Positions 1 to 9,259 of a stretch of DNA of 64,000 nt are shown here, piece after piece; the first letter of the stretch is position 1, and every line of letters begins with the position of its first letter. The position numbers were made by a program, and so were the translations under genes. This stretch comes from Clostridiales bacterium (GTDB taxonomy: Bacteria > Bacillota > Clostridia > Oscillospirales > Oscillospiraceae): positions 1-64,000 of the forward strand of contig JAQXJB010000019.1 of NCBI GenBank assembly GCA_029008095.1, read 5' to 3'. Under the pieces are notes generated by a model. That model was not told the origin of the DNA. It saw only the letters and a list, made by a program, of their open reading frames with translations, and ran no database searches.

Positions 1-324
1 ATGATCCAGACGGACAATGGCGGAGAGTTTACCCACACGCAAAAAACAAATCGCAGCCATCCTTTGGATATTCTTTGCAGCAGACTTCACATTGTCCACA
101 AGACGATTCGTCCTAAAACTCCCTGGCATAACGGCAAGGTAGAACGAAGCCACAGAAATGACCAGGAGCGATTCTATAATTACCTGAAGTTTTATTCTTA
201 TGAGGATCTGCAAATCCAGATGAAACGCTACTTACGGCGATCCAACCGGATTCCCATGTCTGTTCTTAGCTGGAAAACGCCTATTCAGAAGCGGCAGGAG
301 CTGGAAGCCGCCCGATTTTGCTGA
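1..324 (+). CDS. IS transposase, C-terminal part (rve/DDE integrase core)
   Basis: This is the C-terminal ~107 residues of an insertion-sequence transposase whose start lies upstream of the window. It shows the second half of the retroviral-type integrase core: TDNGGEF, carrying the second catalytic Asp, and the block TPWHNGKVERSHR, whose Glu (in KVER) is the third acidic residue of the DDE triad. The arrangement fits the IS481/IS3-like group, but which family cannot be settled from this fragment. The in-window ATG at base 1 is probably internal. Bases 325-420 downstream are likely the IS end. Confidence 0.85.
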   Translation: MIQTDNGGEFTHTQKTNRSHPLDILCSRLHIVHKTIRPKTPWHNGKVERSHRNDQERFYNYLKFYSYEDLQIQMKRYLRRSNRIPMSVLSWKTPIQKRQELEAARFC

Positions 325-631
325 CGCTGGTTGGGCTTCGCCCTCCCGCCGTCAGCAAAATCGCTCTTCTAAACTTGAAACTCTGTCGCGTTTTCGTGGT
401 CTCACATCATTGACAAACCTACAAATCTTGCATGAAATGGGCACCTATATGAGGAAAAAATTGAATGTAGAATGCCCTTTAGAGGCCGCTTTTAGTTCAT
501 TTTATGTTCGAATTAGTACAAATAAGATATTTGTCAATAGTTACATATTTAGATATAATTTTATCCAAGATGGTTCCATTTCCACGATGCCTTCCGTCTT
601 GTGAAAGAAATGATTAGAAAGGATAATCAGC
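325..631. other. Intergenic: IS right end and upstream region of the lipoprotein gene
   Basis: No convincing gene is present here. The first ~100 bases are probably the terminal segment of the insertion sequence. The rest is AT-rich and leads to the ribosome-binding site AGAAAGGA in front of the lipoprotein gene at 632. A 64-codon open frame at 410-604 has no ribosome-binding site and no recognisable content. Confidence 0.5.
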
Positions 632-2398
632 ATGAAAAAGACGCTATCCCTCGTTCTGGCAGTTCTTTTCGTTCTCGCCCTCTTTGCAGGCTGTGCACAG
701 AGTTCGTCACCGAATTCAGATACTGCTCCCACCACTTCTAAAACGCCCAGCACGGGCAACACAGATACCCAGTCCCCTGAAGGGCCTGACGATGCCGAGG
801 TTTCTCTCTATAACCTCCCCGCAGGCAAGTTCGAGGTCGATGAGGCTGGCTTCCCCACCGCTCCCTACGATTATACTGAACCACTGACCACCTCCGATGA
901 GGTTTTCACATACTGGGGCGTTGTCTGGACTCCTCAGCTTCTTCCCGAAGACGGCTATAATGCAACTCCTCTGCCCCAGGCTGAGCGTGAGGCTACCGGC
1001 GTTAATGTCGAGTATGTTATGGTATCTATGGAAGCACGCCAGGCGAACTATGCCGTTCTCCTCGCAGCTGATGACCTCTGCGATATGATGACCGGCTCGC
1101 TATCCGTCCATCCCACAACCATCGAAGAAGCTATTGAAGACGAGTATTATATCAACATCTACGATTATAAGGATTACTGCCCCAATTACATCTATCAGGT
1201 AACCTATAACCGCAAAAAGGACTCCAATACATATGCAACCGTATTCCGCAGCCTCGACCTTATAGGAGCTTTCTATACCATGTCCAAGAACTCCGGTATC
1301 GGCACCAACTATGTCGCCCGCGGAGACTGGCTTGCCAAGCTCGGCATGACAAACGATGACATCGTTACCTACGATGACCTACACGACATGCTCATGGCAT
1401 TCAAGACCAACATCGATACCTGCGACTTCCCATGGCCTATGTATAATTCCATCGATGTCGCCAGCTATTCCACTTTCACTGCTTATGACACGCTTCCCAG
1501 CGTAAGCTCCACATCCGTTGGGCCTATGTATGTTATCGATGGTACGGTCTACTTCTCTCATGTTACCGAGAGAGACAAGAACTTCATGACCATGATCAAC
1601 AGCTGGTACAAAGACGGTCTTATCGACCCCAACTGGGCTTCCTATGATAACAGCACCGCCTTCAAGGATAAGGCCACAAACAGCAAGGTCGGCTACATGG
1701 TTATGAACATCAGTGAGGTTACCGACTATGAGGCCAACACCGCAGACCCCGATGTAAGCTGGGTACCCATTAAGAGACCTGTTCTCTATAGGGGACAGAC
1801 CTTCCACCTCGGCGGACAGACCAGCCGTCTTGGTCTTGGTACCGTTTCCATCAGCGCAAAGTGCCAGAATATTCCTCTCGCTGTTACATGGTGTGACTGG
1901 CGTTACAGTCCCACCGGCAGTGATATCATCTCCTGGGGTCCCGAGGGCGTTATCTGGGAGTATGATGAAAACGGCAAGCGCGTAGCTACCGAGTTTGCTA
2001 TCAGCAATCCCGATGGAGTAGGCTTTGCATGGCTCTGTATGTTCTATGGCTTCAATGCACTCAATGAGCACGGCATCGGTGATGGCGACAGAAGCTATCT
2101 CGTACCCGGCAATGAGCGCATGAGAGAGATTTCACAGTACTGGGCACAGTGGGACTATGATGCAGCATACGATTTCCCCGCCGGCGCAAAGCTCAACTCT
2201 GAACAGTCTGAGGAAGTCTCCAAATATGCAAACGATATTGTTACCTACATCGCTGAGAACTATCTCGCCTTCGTTGACGGCTCCAAGCCTCTCAGCGAGT
2301 GGGATTCTTATGTTGACGGTCTCATGAAGCATGGCTTCCCGGAAGTTGTTGCCGTATATCAGGAGGCATACGACACTTACATCGCAACAATGGCATGA
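632..2398 (+). CDS. Extracellular solute-binding lipoprotein (ABC transporter family 1-like)
   Basis: A 588-residue secreted lipoprotein. Residues 1-21 form a lipoprotein signal peptide with lipobox LFAGC, followed by a Ser/Thr/Pro/Asp-rich linker to about residue 55. The mature domain has the size and Trp/Tyr/Asp-rich character of large Firmicutes solute-binding proteins of the LplA/YtcQ type, usually partners of sugar or peptide ABC importers. No permease or ATPase gene is adjacent, so it is an orphan here and its substrate is unknown. It may instead feed the two downstream flavin reductases, a guess from position only. The start is chosen from the ribosome-binding site AGAAAGGA and the signal peptide. 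Hairpins follow the stop. Confidence 0.8.
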   Translation: MKKTLSLVLAVLFVLALFAGCAQSSSPNSDTAPTTSKTPSTGNTDTQSPEGPDDAEVSLYNLPAGKFEVDEAGFPTAPYDYTEPLTTSDEVFTYWGVVWTPQLLPEDGYNATPLPQAEREATGVNVEYVMVSMEARQANYAVLLAADDLCDMMTGSLSVHPTTIEEAIEDEYYINIYDYKDYCPNYIYQVTYNRKKDSNTYATVFRSLDLIGAFYTMSKNSGIGTNYVARGDWLAKLGMTNDDIVTYDDLHDMLMAFKTNIDTCDFPWPMYNSIDVASYSTFTAYDTLPSVSSTSVGPMYVIDGTVYFSHVTERDKNFMTMINSWYKDGLIDPNWASYDNSTAFKDKATNSKVGYMVMNISEVTDYEANTADPDVSWVPIKRPVLYRGQTFHLGGQTSRLGLGTVSISAKCQNIPLAVTWCDWRYSPTGSDIISWGPEGVIWEYDENGKRVATEFAISNPDGVGFAWLCMFYGFNALNEHGIGDGDRSYLVPGNERMREISQYWAQWDYDAAYDFPAGAKLNSEQSEEVSKYANDIVTYIAENYLAFVDGSKPLSEWDSYVDGLMKHGFPEVVAVYQEAYDTYIATMA

Positions 2399-2406
2399 TC
2401 TGCTCA

Positions 2407-2519
2407 GCAGCCGCCTTCGGCTAAGCGGCTGTATAAGGCAATAATCAGTCGGCTTTAAAGGCTGCAGACTGCGATCTATAATCGGATTCTCCTTTCTCCG
2501 TTACTCGCAGTCTGCAGCC
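2407..2519 (+). terminator. Two hairpins after the solute-binding protein gene
   Basis: CAGCCGC...GCGGCTG (2407-2431) is followed by a 14-bp perfect stem, GGCTGCAGACTGCG (2460-2473) with CGCAGTCTGCAGCC (2506-2519). Neither has a strong T-run, so they may act in termination or mRNA stability. Confidence 0.5.
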
Positions 2520-2669
2520 AAATTAAACTTGAAAACAATAAAAGAAGCATCATTCAGTGAGTTTTCTGTTTGCTGTTTCTTGTGATATGTGATATATTTA
2601 TTAATAATTATTATATATTCGTCCTGCGCACGGCTTCAGGCGCATTGTCGACAAAGAAAGGTGATTTAA

Positions 2670-4604
2670 ATGTCCGGAATTGAGCGTTATCCAAATCTGT
2701 TTAAACCCCTGCGCCTCGGAAATACCTATTTCCGAAACCGCATCTTTTCGGCTCCCACCGGTCTTCTTGACCTTACTCCCAACTGTGCCCCAAGCTTCGA
2801 CCATCTTGCATACTTTGAGCGCAAGGCAAAGGGAGGAGCAGCCTCTATCAATATAGGTGAAAGCATAGTCTGCGACTATGACTCCGGAGACAGCAGATAT
2901 GACATTTTCCTTTTGAAGGACCGCAAATATAACTATAACGGACTTGCAAAGCTTGCGGACGCTATCAACCGCCAGGGTGCGGTCGCTACAATAGAGCTTC
3001 AGCATCCCGGCGCAGCCAGCAGAAGAAACGGAACCCATCAGATGGCTCCCAGCGATGGTCCCAATCCTCTCGACCCCAGCATTATGTGCCGCGCAATGAC
3101 CGAAGAAGATATTTATAGGGTTATTGATGAATTTTCCGAGGCTGCTCTTTACGCAAAGACGCGCGGCTTCGGAATGGTCCAGATCCACGGCGGACACGGC
3201 TGGCTGATAAACCAGTTCTTCTCACCCTTCTTCAACAAACGTACCGACCGCTGGGGCGGCAGCGTTGAAAACCGCGCTCGCTTCGGTGTTGCCGTCATAG
3301 ATGAAATACATAGAAAGTGCGGCAAGGATTTCCCTGTGGAGATCCGTATCTCCGGCTCTGAGCTTTTCGAAGGCGGCTACGGCATAGAGGGCGGCATTGA
3401 TTTTGCAAAGCAGCTTGAAGGCCATGCGGACCTTATCCATGTTTCCGTCGGTAATCCCCATGATCCCGGAAGCTCCGAATATACCCACCCCGGAATCTTC
3501 AAGGAAGGCGGCTGCAACGTTCAGTTTGCCGCCGAGATAAAAAAGCATGTATCCACTCCCGTTGCGACCGTCGGCGGTCTTTCCGACCCCGATCAGCTTG
3601 AGGAGATTATTGCCAGCGGCAAGGCGGATGTCGTTGAAATGGCACGCGGACTTATATGCGACCCCGACCTGCCCGTAAAGCTGAGAAGCGGGCGCGAAAA
3701 AGAGGTTCGCCGCTGCCTGCGCTGCTTCAGGTGCGTACAGGAAATGTATCAGCATGGCCGTCTCTTCTGCGCGATAAACCCCGAATCCGGCAAAGACCGT
3801 GAAATTCTCAGCCACCACTGCGTACCTGAGAAAAAGCATGTACTCGTTGCCGGCGGCGGAATTGCCGGCATGGAGGCCGCTATAACCGCGGCGGAAAACG
3901 GACACAAGGTAACTCTCTGCGAAAAGACCGATCGTCTCGGCGGTGTTCTTCTCTGTGAAACCGGCGTTTATTTCAAGAAGCGTGTAGGTGAATACATAGA
4001 GCGCCAGAAGTACATGATTGAGAAAAAGGGCGTGGAGGTTCGTCTTAACACTCCCGTAACTCCCGAGCTTGTGAACGAAATCAAGCCGGATGCTCTCATT
4101 GCCGCAATCGGCGGCAAGCCCATCCGCCCCAATATTCCGGGCATTGACGGAGCCAATGTTATTTCTGTTGAGGAAGCCTTTGCAAAGCCCGAACTCGTTA
4201 AGGGCAAGGCTCTCATAATCGGTGCCGGCCGCTCCGGTACGGAACTTGGTATCTATCTAAAGGAACTCGGCAAGGAGGTTAGCCTGATCGAGGCTAAGGA
4301 GGATGCAAATCAGGGGCTTTATGCCGCAAAGATAGCTGAGAACAGCCTTGAAACCTCCGTAAGCACCATGGCCAAGGAAATAAGAGCAGATGGTGTTCTC
4401 TGCGATACGGCTGATGGCGAAAAGCTCTTTCCTGCCGAAACTGTCATCCTCGCTCTCGGCGTAAAGCCTCTCTGGGAAGAGGTAGACGCACTTTCCTCCT
4501 TTGCGGGCGAGTTCTATCAGGCCGGAGATTGCCGCAAGCCCCGCAGCATTATGGATGCTACCGGAGAGGCTTGGACAATGGCAAACCTTATCGGCCGCTA
4601 TTAA
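2670..4604 (+). CDS. Old yellow enzyme/2,4-dienoyl-CoA reductase-like NAD(P)H:flavin oxidoreductase (copy 1)
   Basis: A 644-residue cytoplasmic reductase of the FadH/BaiCD/enoate-reductase family. Residues 1-350 form an FMN TIM barrel with the hallmark GGHGWLINQFFSP and TDRWGGSVENR segments. Residues about 348-370 carry a 4Fe-4S motif, CLRCFRC followed by a Cys in LFCAINP. Residues about 390-640 form an FAD/NAD(P)H domain with dinucleotide-binding glycines VAGGGIAGMEAA and IIGAGRSGTELG. Such enzymes pass NAD(P)H electrons through FAD, FeS and FMN to reduce activated C=C bonds. The substrate cannot be read from sequence; bile-acid, enoate or aromatic compounds are all possible. It is paralogous to the next gene. 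ATG follows AAAGGTGATTTAA. Confidence 0.88.
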   Translation: MSGIERYPNLFKPLRLGNTYFRNRIFSAPTGLLDLTPNCAPSFDHLAYFERKAKGGAASINIGESIVCDYDSGDSRYDIFLLKDRKYNYNGLAKLADAINRQGAVATIELQHPGAASRRNGTHQMAPSDGPNPLDPSIMCRAMTEEDIYRVIDEFSEAALYAKTRGFGMVQIHGGHGWLINQFFSPFFNKRTDRWGGSVENRARFGVAVIDEIHRKCGKDFPVEIRISGSELFEGGYGIEGGIDFAKQLEGHADLIHVSVGNPHDPGSSEYTHPGIFKEGGCNVQFAAEIKKHVSTPVATVGGLSDPDQLEEIIASGKADVVEMARGLICDPDLPVKLRSGREKEVRRCLRCFRCVQEMYQHGRLFCAINPESGKDREILSHHCVPEKKHVLVAGGGIAGMEAAITAAENGHKVTLCEKTDRLGGVLLCETGVYFKKRVGEYIERQKYMIEKKGVEVRLNTPVTPELVNEIKPDALIAAIGGKPIRPNIPGIDGANVISVEEAFAKPELVKGKALIIGAGRSGTELGIYLKELGKEVSLIEAKEDANQGLYAAKIAENSLETSVSTMAKEIRADGVLCDTADGEKLFPAETVILALGVKPLWEEVDALSSFAGEFYQAGDCRKPRSIMDATGEAWTMANLIGRY

Positions 4605-4649
4605 TTAAGCTGGCTCTCTTTGTTTTGTTCTTTTTCCTTTCTGTGAAAC

Positions 4650-4680
4650 GCTGCAGAACTTAGGTTCTGCAGCATTTCCA
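4650..4680 (+). terminator. Hairpin between the two reductase genes
   Basis: A perfect 10-bp stem, GCTGCAGAAC/GTTCTGCAGC, with a short loop (4650-4673) is followed by ATTTCC. It suggests that the two paralogous reductases are transcribed separately, at least in part. Confidence 0.55.
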
Positions 4681-4853
4681 CTATAAGTACAGCTTGAAAA
4701 ATAAAACTGCCGAATCTCTGAAGCGGTTCCGGTTGGTAAAAGCTTCGTTATAAAAGACTTGAAATTACACATATTCCTGCGTTTTATTCGCCCCCACCGA
4801 TTTATTAGAGGTTAATTGAAGTATAATTTCACATCATGAAAGGACTATGAAAA

Positions 4854-6779
4854 ATGAGCAATCAAAAATATCCACATCTTTTCTCTCCCGTTCAGGCGGG
4901 CGGGGTACTGTTCCGCAACCGCATTTTTGCCGCCCCAATGGGTGTTTCCTATGTGGAGAGCGACGGTTTTCTTATGCCTGAGGTAGGTGCCTTCTATGAG
5001 CGCAAGGCAATCGGCGGAGCGGCCTCGGTGTGCATCAGCGGCGGCGGAGTAAGCAGACGAGGCATGGCTTACGGCGGCGGTATGATAGCTTACCAGAATT
5101 ACCGCAGCCGTCCCTTTTATACTTATGTCACTAATTCCATAACGCGCCACGGCTGTATGGCCTCTCTGGAACTGCAGCACGGCGGCATTCACGCTACGCA
5201 GGCGGCCGACCTCGGCATGCAGATATACGGACCTATGGAAGCGGATTACAAGGGCTATCATGCGCTTCCCATGACCGAAGAAATCATTCAGGAGACCATT
5301 GATGATTTCGTGAAGGGTGCAAAGTATGCCAAATCCGTCGGTTTCGGCATGGTCACCATCCATGGCGGTCACGGCTGGCTTATTCACCAGTTCATGTCCC
5401 CGATATCCAATACCAGAACGGACCGCTGGGGCGGCAGTCTTGAAAACCGTCTTCGCCTTCCAAGAGAGATATGCAAGGCAATAAAGAAAGAGGTTCCCGG
5501 TATGGTCGTTGAACTCAGAATCAGCGGACACGAAGGAACTCCTGAAGGATATGATATCGAAGAGGGCATCCGCATGGCCAAGGGTCTTGACGGATATCCC
5601 GATATTCTTCATATTTCCGCAGGCAACAGTGCCTTCACTGTTACTCATCCCTCTATGTTCCAGCCTGACGGCATGAATGTTAAGCTTGCAGCCGCTATCA
5701 AGCCGCACATTCATCAGTCTAAGATAGCCACTGTGGGAGCACTGAGCGATCCTGAATATCTTGAAGAGATCATCGCTTCCGGCCAGGCCGATATAGTCGA
5801 AATGGCTCGCGGACTGACCTGCGATCCGGATCTTCCCAACAAAGCCCGCACAGGACGCACCGATGATATAAATACCTGTCTGCGCTGCAATCACTGCTAC
5901 AGTGAAGCGATGGGCGCCGGACAGTTTTGCTGCACGCTTAATCCTCAGGTAGGCCGTGAGGAGGAATATTCCACTCAGCCTCTTGCTGCGGAGCCAAAGA
6001 ACGTTATTGTTATCGGCGGCGGTATCGGCGGCATGCAGGCCGCAATTACGGCCGCGAAGCGCGGACACAGCGTAAAGCTCTATGAAAAGAGCGACCGCCT
6101 CGGAGGCGTGCTTCTCTGCGAAGACAAGGTGCCCTTCAAAAAGCATCTTGCGGAATATATCGAAAAGCAGATCCGCAGACTTCATAATTCCGGTGCAGAG
6201 GTTCATATCGGCGAAACTCTTACCCCCGAGCAGGTAGAGGCCCTTCATCCCGATGTCGTCATCGCCGCTATCGGCGGCAAAGCTGCAATGCCTCCTATCC
6301 CCGGAATTGAAAAGGCAATACCTGTTACCGAAGCATATTCCGCGCCTGAGAAGCTTGGAAAGAAGGTCGTTATCCTCGGCGGCGGAATGGCAGGAACAGA
6401 ACTTTCTGTTTATCTCCATTCGCTGGGCAAGGAGCCTGCTATCGCAGAAATGGCCGATAAGCTCAATTTTGCCTCCAATACCTGCCATGCTATTGCTGTA
6501 AATGAGCAGCTTACGCAGCGCGGTATCGCCATTCATACCGGCGCAAAGGTTACAGCCATCAAGGACGGCTGTGTTGAATGTGAAACTGCCGGCGGTACTA
6601 TCACTTTGGAGGCCGACAGTATCGTCAATGCTCTTGGCCGTTTGCCTCTTCAGGAGGAAGCCGCGGCTTATGCACTGAGTGCCCCTGTTTTCTATGCGAT
6701 CGGTGACTGCCTCGCGGCAAAGACTGTCTATGAGGCTAACCGCCTTGGCTACAACGTAGCTATGGATATAGGCAAGTAA
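4854..6779 (+). CDS. Old yellow enzyme/2,4-dienoyl-CoA reductase-like NAD(P)H:flavin oxidoreductase (copy 2)
   Basis: A 641-residue paralogue of the preceding reductase with the same three-part layout: FMN barrel (GGHGWLIHQFMSP, TDRWGGSLENR), a 4Fe-4S motif (CLRCNHC then QFCCTLNP), and a C-terminal FAD/NAD(P)H domain (VIGGGIGGMQAA, ILGGGMAGTELS). Tandem copies of this type, as in BaiCD/BaiH pairs, commonly act on different stereoisomers or positions of one substrate. That is family knowledge, not something shown here. The ATG at 4854 follows GAAAGGAC. A weak terminator lies 120 bases after the stop. Confidence 0.88.
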   Translation: MSNQKYPHLFSPVQAGGVLFRNRIFAAPMGVSYVESDGFLMPEVGAFYERKAIGGAASVCISGGGVSRRGMAYGGGMIAYQNYRSRPFYTYVTNSITRHGCMASLELQHGGIHATQAADLGMQIYGPMEADYKGYHALPMTEEIIQETIDDFVKGAKYAKSVGFGMVTIHGGHGWLIHQFMSPISNTRTDRWGGSLENRLRLPREICKAIKKEVPGMVVELRISGHEGTPEGYDIEEGIRMAKGLDGYPDILHISAGNSAFTVTHPSMFQPDGMNVKLAAAIKPHIHQSKIATVGALSDPEYLEEIIASGQADIVEMARGLTCDPDLPNKARTGRTDDINTCLRCNHCYSEAMGAGQFCCTLNPQVGREEEYSTQPLAAEPKNVIVIGGGIGGMQAAITAAKRGHSVKLYEKSDRLGGVLLCEDKVPFKKHLAEYIEKQIRRLHNSGAEVHIGETLTPEQVEALHPDVVIAAIGGKAAMPPIPGIEKAIPVTEAYSAPEKLGKKVVILGGGMAGTELSVYLHSLGKEPAIAEMADKLNFASNTCHAIAVNEQLTQRGIAIHTGAKVTAIKDGCVECETAGGTITLEADSIVNALGRLPLQEEAAAYALSAPVFYAIGDCLAAKTVYEANRLGYNVAMDIGK

Positions 6780-7278
6780 TATCAACCGAAAGGGTCGGTA
6801 TATATTTCCGCCCCTCAAGCCATCAAGTGTGACAAATAGAGGCCAATACTTCTGATAGGGGTGTTCGACCGGACTTGAACTAAATCTAAGAGCGTTTTGG
6901 GCAGATTTTTCGAGATTTTCTCGAGAGATCTGCCTTTTTTGTTTTCCGGACTTCCGTGTACCGGCGATCCCCGAAAGGAGGTAAAATCAATTTGTCGGCA
7001 TCCGCCAGTCCGCTGCCATACACAGGTGACAAGAGTTGCATCGTAAACAGATTCTGCAGTGTTGACGAAGCGCAGCGCTTATATTAACCCTTTGCCATTA
7101 CATCATATTTGTTCATAAAAGTGTCACCCATTATTGACGACTCTGCAATTTTGCTCTCACTTTATTTCATACAAGCGTTGAAGCAACAGAAATTTTGTGA
7201 TACAATATAAAAATATAATGGGGTATAACAGAACAACTACCTGGAGAGTATCCAATTTTTCGGGAGGTGAGGGGCGAA
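6780..7278. other. Intergenic region with one terminator
   Basis: About 500 bases without a supported gene. It holds the hairpin at 6900-6940 and a stray GAAAGGAGGT at 6974-6983 with no convincing frame behind it. The end is the AT-rich leader of the GGDEF gene. Confidence 0.5.
6900..6940 (+). terminator. Rho-independent terminator
   Basis: GGCAGAT (6900-6906) pairs with ATCTGCC (6928-6934) around an inner CGAGA/TCTCG stem, followed by six T. It probably ends transcripts of the reductase region. Confidence 0.75.
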
Positions 7279-8520
7279 ATGATTAACTATGCTGAAATGC
7301 TCGTAGCCAATGCAACAGGCGTTTCGGTCCTGTTTATTCTGCTGATTTTCCGATTCCGCAACCGTGAGCAAAGGCAGCCGGCGGACCAACTGTATGATCT
7401 GATGGTGGCCATTACATTCGGCGCACTGCTGCTGGAAACCCTGACCTTCTACATCGATGGCTGTTCAGGCACGGTGTTTCGTGTGCTGCAATATGCGTCC
7501 AATGGATATTTGTTCCTGGCCTCCAGCTGTGTAGGTATGCTCTGGTGCTTCTATGTGGACTATCGCATATTCCATAGCATGAAGAGGCTTTACCGGCGGC
7601 TGATTCCACTGGGACTTCCGTTTTTGGTGATCGCTGTATTGGTAGTGCTGGATTTATTCGGCATGGGCAATCTCTTCATGATCAATTCCGACAACATTTA
7701 CGTCAGGGGCAGGTTGCTGTTCCTGTCCTACGGTGTGGTGTTCTTTTACTACATCTACAGCATCGTTCTGGCGGTGTCTGCCGTCCAAAGCAACGGTCAT
7801 GCCCAGTTTTTCCCGGTACTGTACTTTGTGCTGCCTTGCATCGTGGGCACCATCGTGCAGGGGCTGTTCTACGGCCTGTCGGTGGGCTGGCTGGGGGCCA
7901 GCTTGGCGTTCTTTTTTGTGCAGATGCAGCTTCAGAACTTCAATGCCTTTGTGGATGATCTGTCCGGCCTCTACAACCGGCGGTATTACAACTACCTTTT
8001 GGATAAAACCGTCAAATCCAGGAATGTCAAAAGCATTTCCGGCATTATGATAGACGTAAACCACTTTAAATCCATCAATGACCAGTACGGGCACACCGCC
8101 GGGGACGATGCCATTCGGAGCCTTGGCGTTATTCTCTCGGAGGTCAATACTGAGCGGAGCACAGCCTTCCGGCTCTCCGGCGATGAATTTGTGCTGCTCA
8201 GCCCCGATTTGTCCCCCGAGGGCACAGAGCAGCTTACCTGCGAGCTTCAGGCCGCAGTGGAGCGGTTCAACAACCGCGGGGAAAAGCCCTACAAGCTGTC
8301 TCTTGCGGTGGGTTACAGCATTTTCTCCACGGAGAACTTTGATTCCGATCAGTTTATGCATATCAGATGGATATGCAGATGTATGCGGCCAAGGCCCGGT
8401 ATCATGCCAAGCATGAACAGCTCCTGCATTCTGCCGGAGCCCAATAAAATTATTTCCTTTAGTCCCGCCGGAAAGGCTGTGCGGTCAAATAAACGATGCC
8501 AAAAAACGATGCTTATCTAA
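7279..8520 (+). CDS. Membrane GGDEF-domain protein (putative diguanylate cyclase), 3' end frameshifted
   Basis: Predicted signalling protein with about six N-terminal membrane segments (residues ~10-215) and a C-terminal GGDEF domain starting at DDLSGLYNRRYYNYLLD. The signature reads SGDEF (RLSGDEFVLL), a conservative variant often still active for c-di-GMP synthesis. The end is aberrant: in frame after FDSDQFMHI it gives a nonsense tail, while one inserted base near 8364-8366 restores MDMQMYAAKARYHAKHEQ, the usual GGDEF ending, with a stop at 8445-8447. This is a real 1-nt deletion or a sequence error. The ATG at 7279 is preferred over GTG 7267, which overlaps the GGAGGTGAGG ribosome-binding site. 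Confidence 0.75.
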   Translation: MINYAEMLVANATGVSVLFILLIFRFRNREQRQPADQLYDLMVAITFGALLLETLTFYIDGCSGTVFRVLQYASNGYLFLASSCVGMLWCFYVDYRIFHSMKRLYRRLIPLGLPFLVIAVLVVLDLFGMGNLFMINSDNIYVRGRLLFLSYGVVFFYYIYSIVLAVSAVQSNGHAQFFPVLYFVLPCIVGTIVQGLFYGLSVGWLGASLAFFFVQMQLQNFNAFVDDLSGLYNRRYYNYLLDKTVKSRNVKSISGIMIDVNHFKSINDQYGHTAGDDAIRSLGVILSEVNTERSTAFRLSGDEFVLLSPDLSPEGTEQLTCELQAAVERFNNRGEKPYKLSLAVGYSIFSTENFDSDQFMHIRWICRCMRPRPGIMPSMNSSCILPEPNKIISFSPAGKAVRSNKRCQKTMLI

Positions 8521-8657
8521 ATTTTCGCGCGGATTTAGGGGTAGGCATCATTGCGCCCTGCTGCAATAATTATCAACGCTCGACATACCTGGCGCTGAAC
8601 GTATGATTGACATTTTATTGGTTTATGCTATACTGAGTGCGAAAAGAAAAACTGAAT

Positions 8658-8950
8658 ATCACATCCGGCTTTTGTGGCAAATGCGCGACCCGTTTTATCA
8701 GATGGAACGGACACGCATCCTTGTTCGGCTGAACAAGGGAATCAGGTGAGAATCCTGAACATGTTTTGCAGCCGAGACCGAGGTGAAAGCCTCGGTAGCG
8801 TGCGATTCTATAGCTGTGATTGTGGAGTATATCCGTTTTCTGCGAAAGCAGGTCACTGGCGGTCGTAATGGCTTAGCTGGGAAGGCGACGGATATGCGAT
8901 GGCAGCCCTTGAGCTGCCGGGACACATTAGTCAGAAGACCTACTAAGAGC
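8658..8950 (+). promoter_or_regulatory. Cobalamin (AdoCbl-type) riboswitch aptamer
   Basis: The segment carries the conserved blocks of cobalamin riboswitches in order: AAGGGAATCAGGTGAGAATCC, a side stem ACCGAGG...CCTCGGT, GGTCACTGG, GCTGGGAAGGCG, and the B12-box-like AGTCAGAAGACCTAC at 8929-8943. It lies on the same strand as the toroid and DUF4430 genes and about 310 bases upstream of them. B12 is expected to lower their expression through the hairpins that follow. Confidence 0.92.
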
Positions 8951-9042
8951 TAACCCCGAAGCTTTGGGCATGCTCTGACAAAAAACGCCTGATGAAATGT
9001 ATGCGCATCATAGAAGTGCAATCTATGTGTGCACGCATTTCA
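8947..9042 (+). promoter_or_regulatory. Riboswitch expression-platform hairpins
   Basis: Directly after the aptamer are a hairpin AGAGC..CCC...GGG..GCTCT (8947-8977) and a long imperfect stem between AAATGTATGCGCATCATAGA (8995-9014) and a pairing strand ending at 9042. They are placed to switch between alternative structures upstream of the terminators. Confidence 0.5.
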
Positions 9043-9060
9043 CCCTCCGAAAGGAACAGA

Positions 9061-9146
9061 AGCGGACGTATTATTATGCGTTCGCTGTTTTTTATTTTTC
9101 GGATTCAAAAGACGGACGTATTGTTATGCGCCTGTCTTTTTTTGCC
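9061..9146 (+). terminator. Tandem duplicated terminators downstream of the cobalamin riboswitch
   Basis: Two similar hairpins occur in a row. One is AGCGGACG...CGTTCGCT followed by TTTTTTATTTTT (9061-9098). The other is AGACGGACG...CGCCTGTCT followed by seven T (9110-9144). Both contain a near-repeat of GGACGTATTATTATGCG. They are the likely off-switch of the riboswitch. Confidence 0.75.
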
Positions 9147-9259
9147 CTTATTAGGGCTTCACAATTATGCGCTGAAAAGGGAAGCCGGAGAAAACTCGGC
9201 GCGGCAGTACAGAAGGTTGTTATGTTATTTGCCAAATAAACGATCTGGAGGAAAGAACA

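Noticed and set aside
410..604. 64-codon plus-strand frame after the IS
   Set aside because: No ribosome-binding site, no recognised content, AT-rich IS border.
4845..6818. Long minus-strand open frame of 657 codons
   Set aside because: It is antisense to the second flavin reductase, whose motifs are certain; the frame shows no domain and is a codon-bias shadow.
8674..8868. Short open frame inside the cobalamin riboswitch
   Set aside because: The bases are explained by conserved riboswitch structure; no ribosome-binding site.
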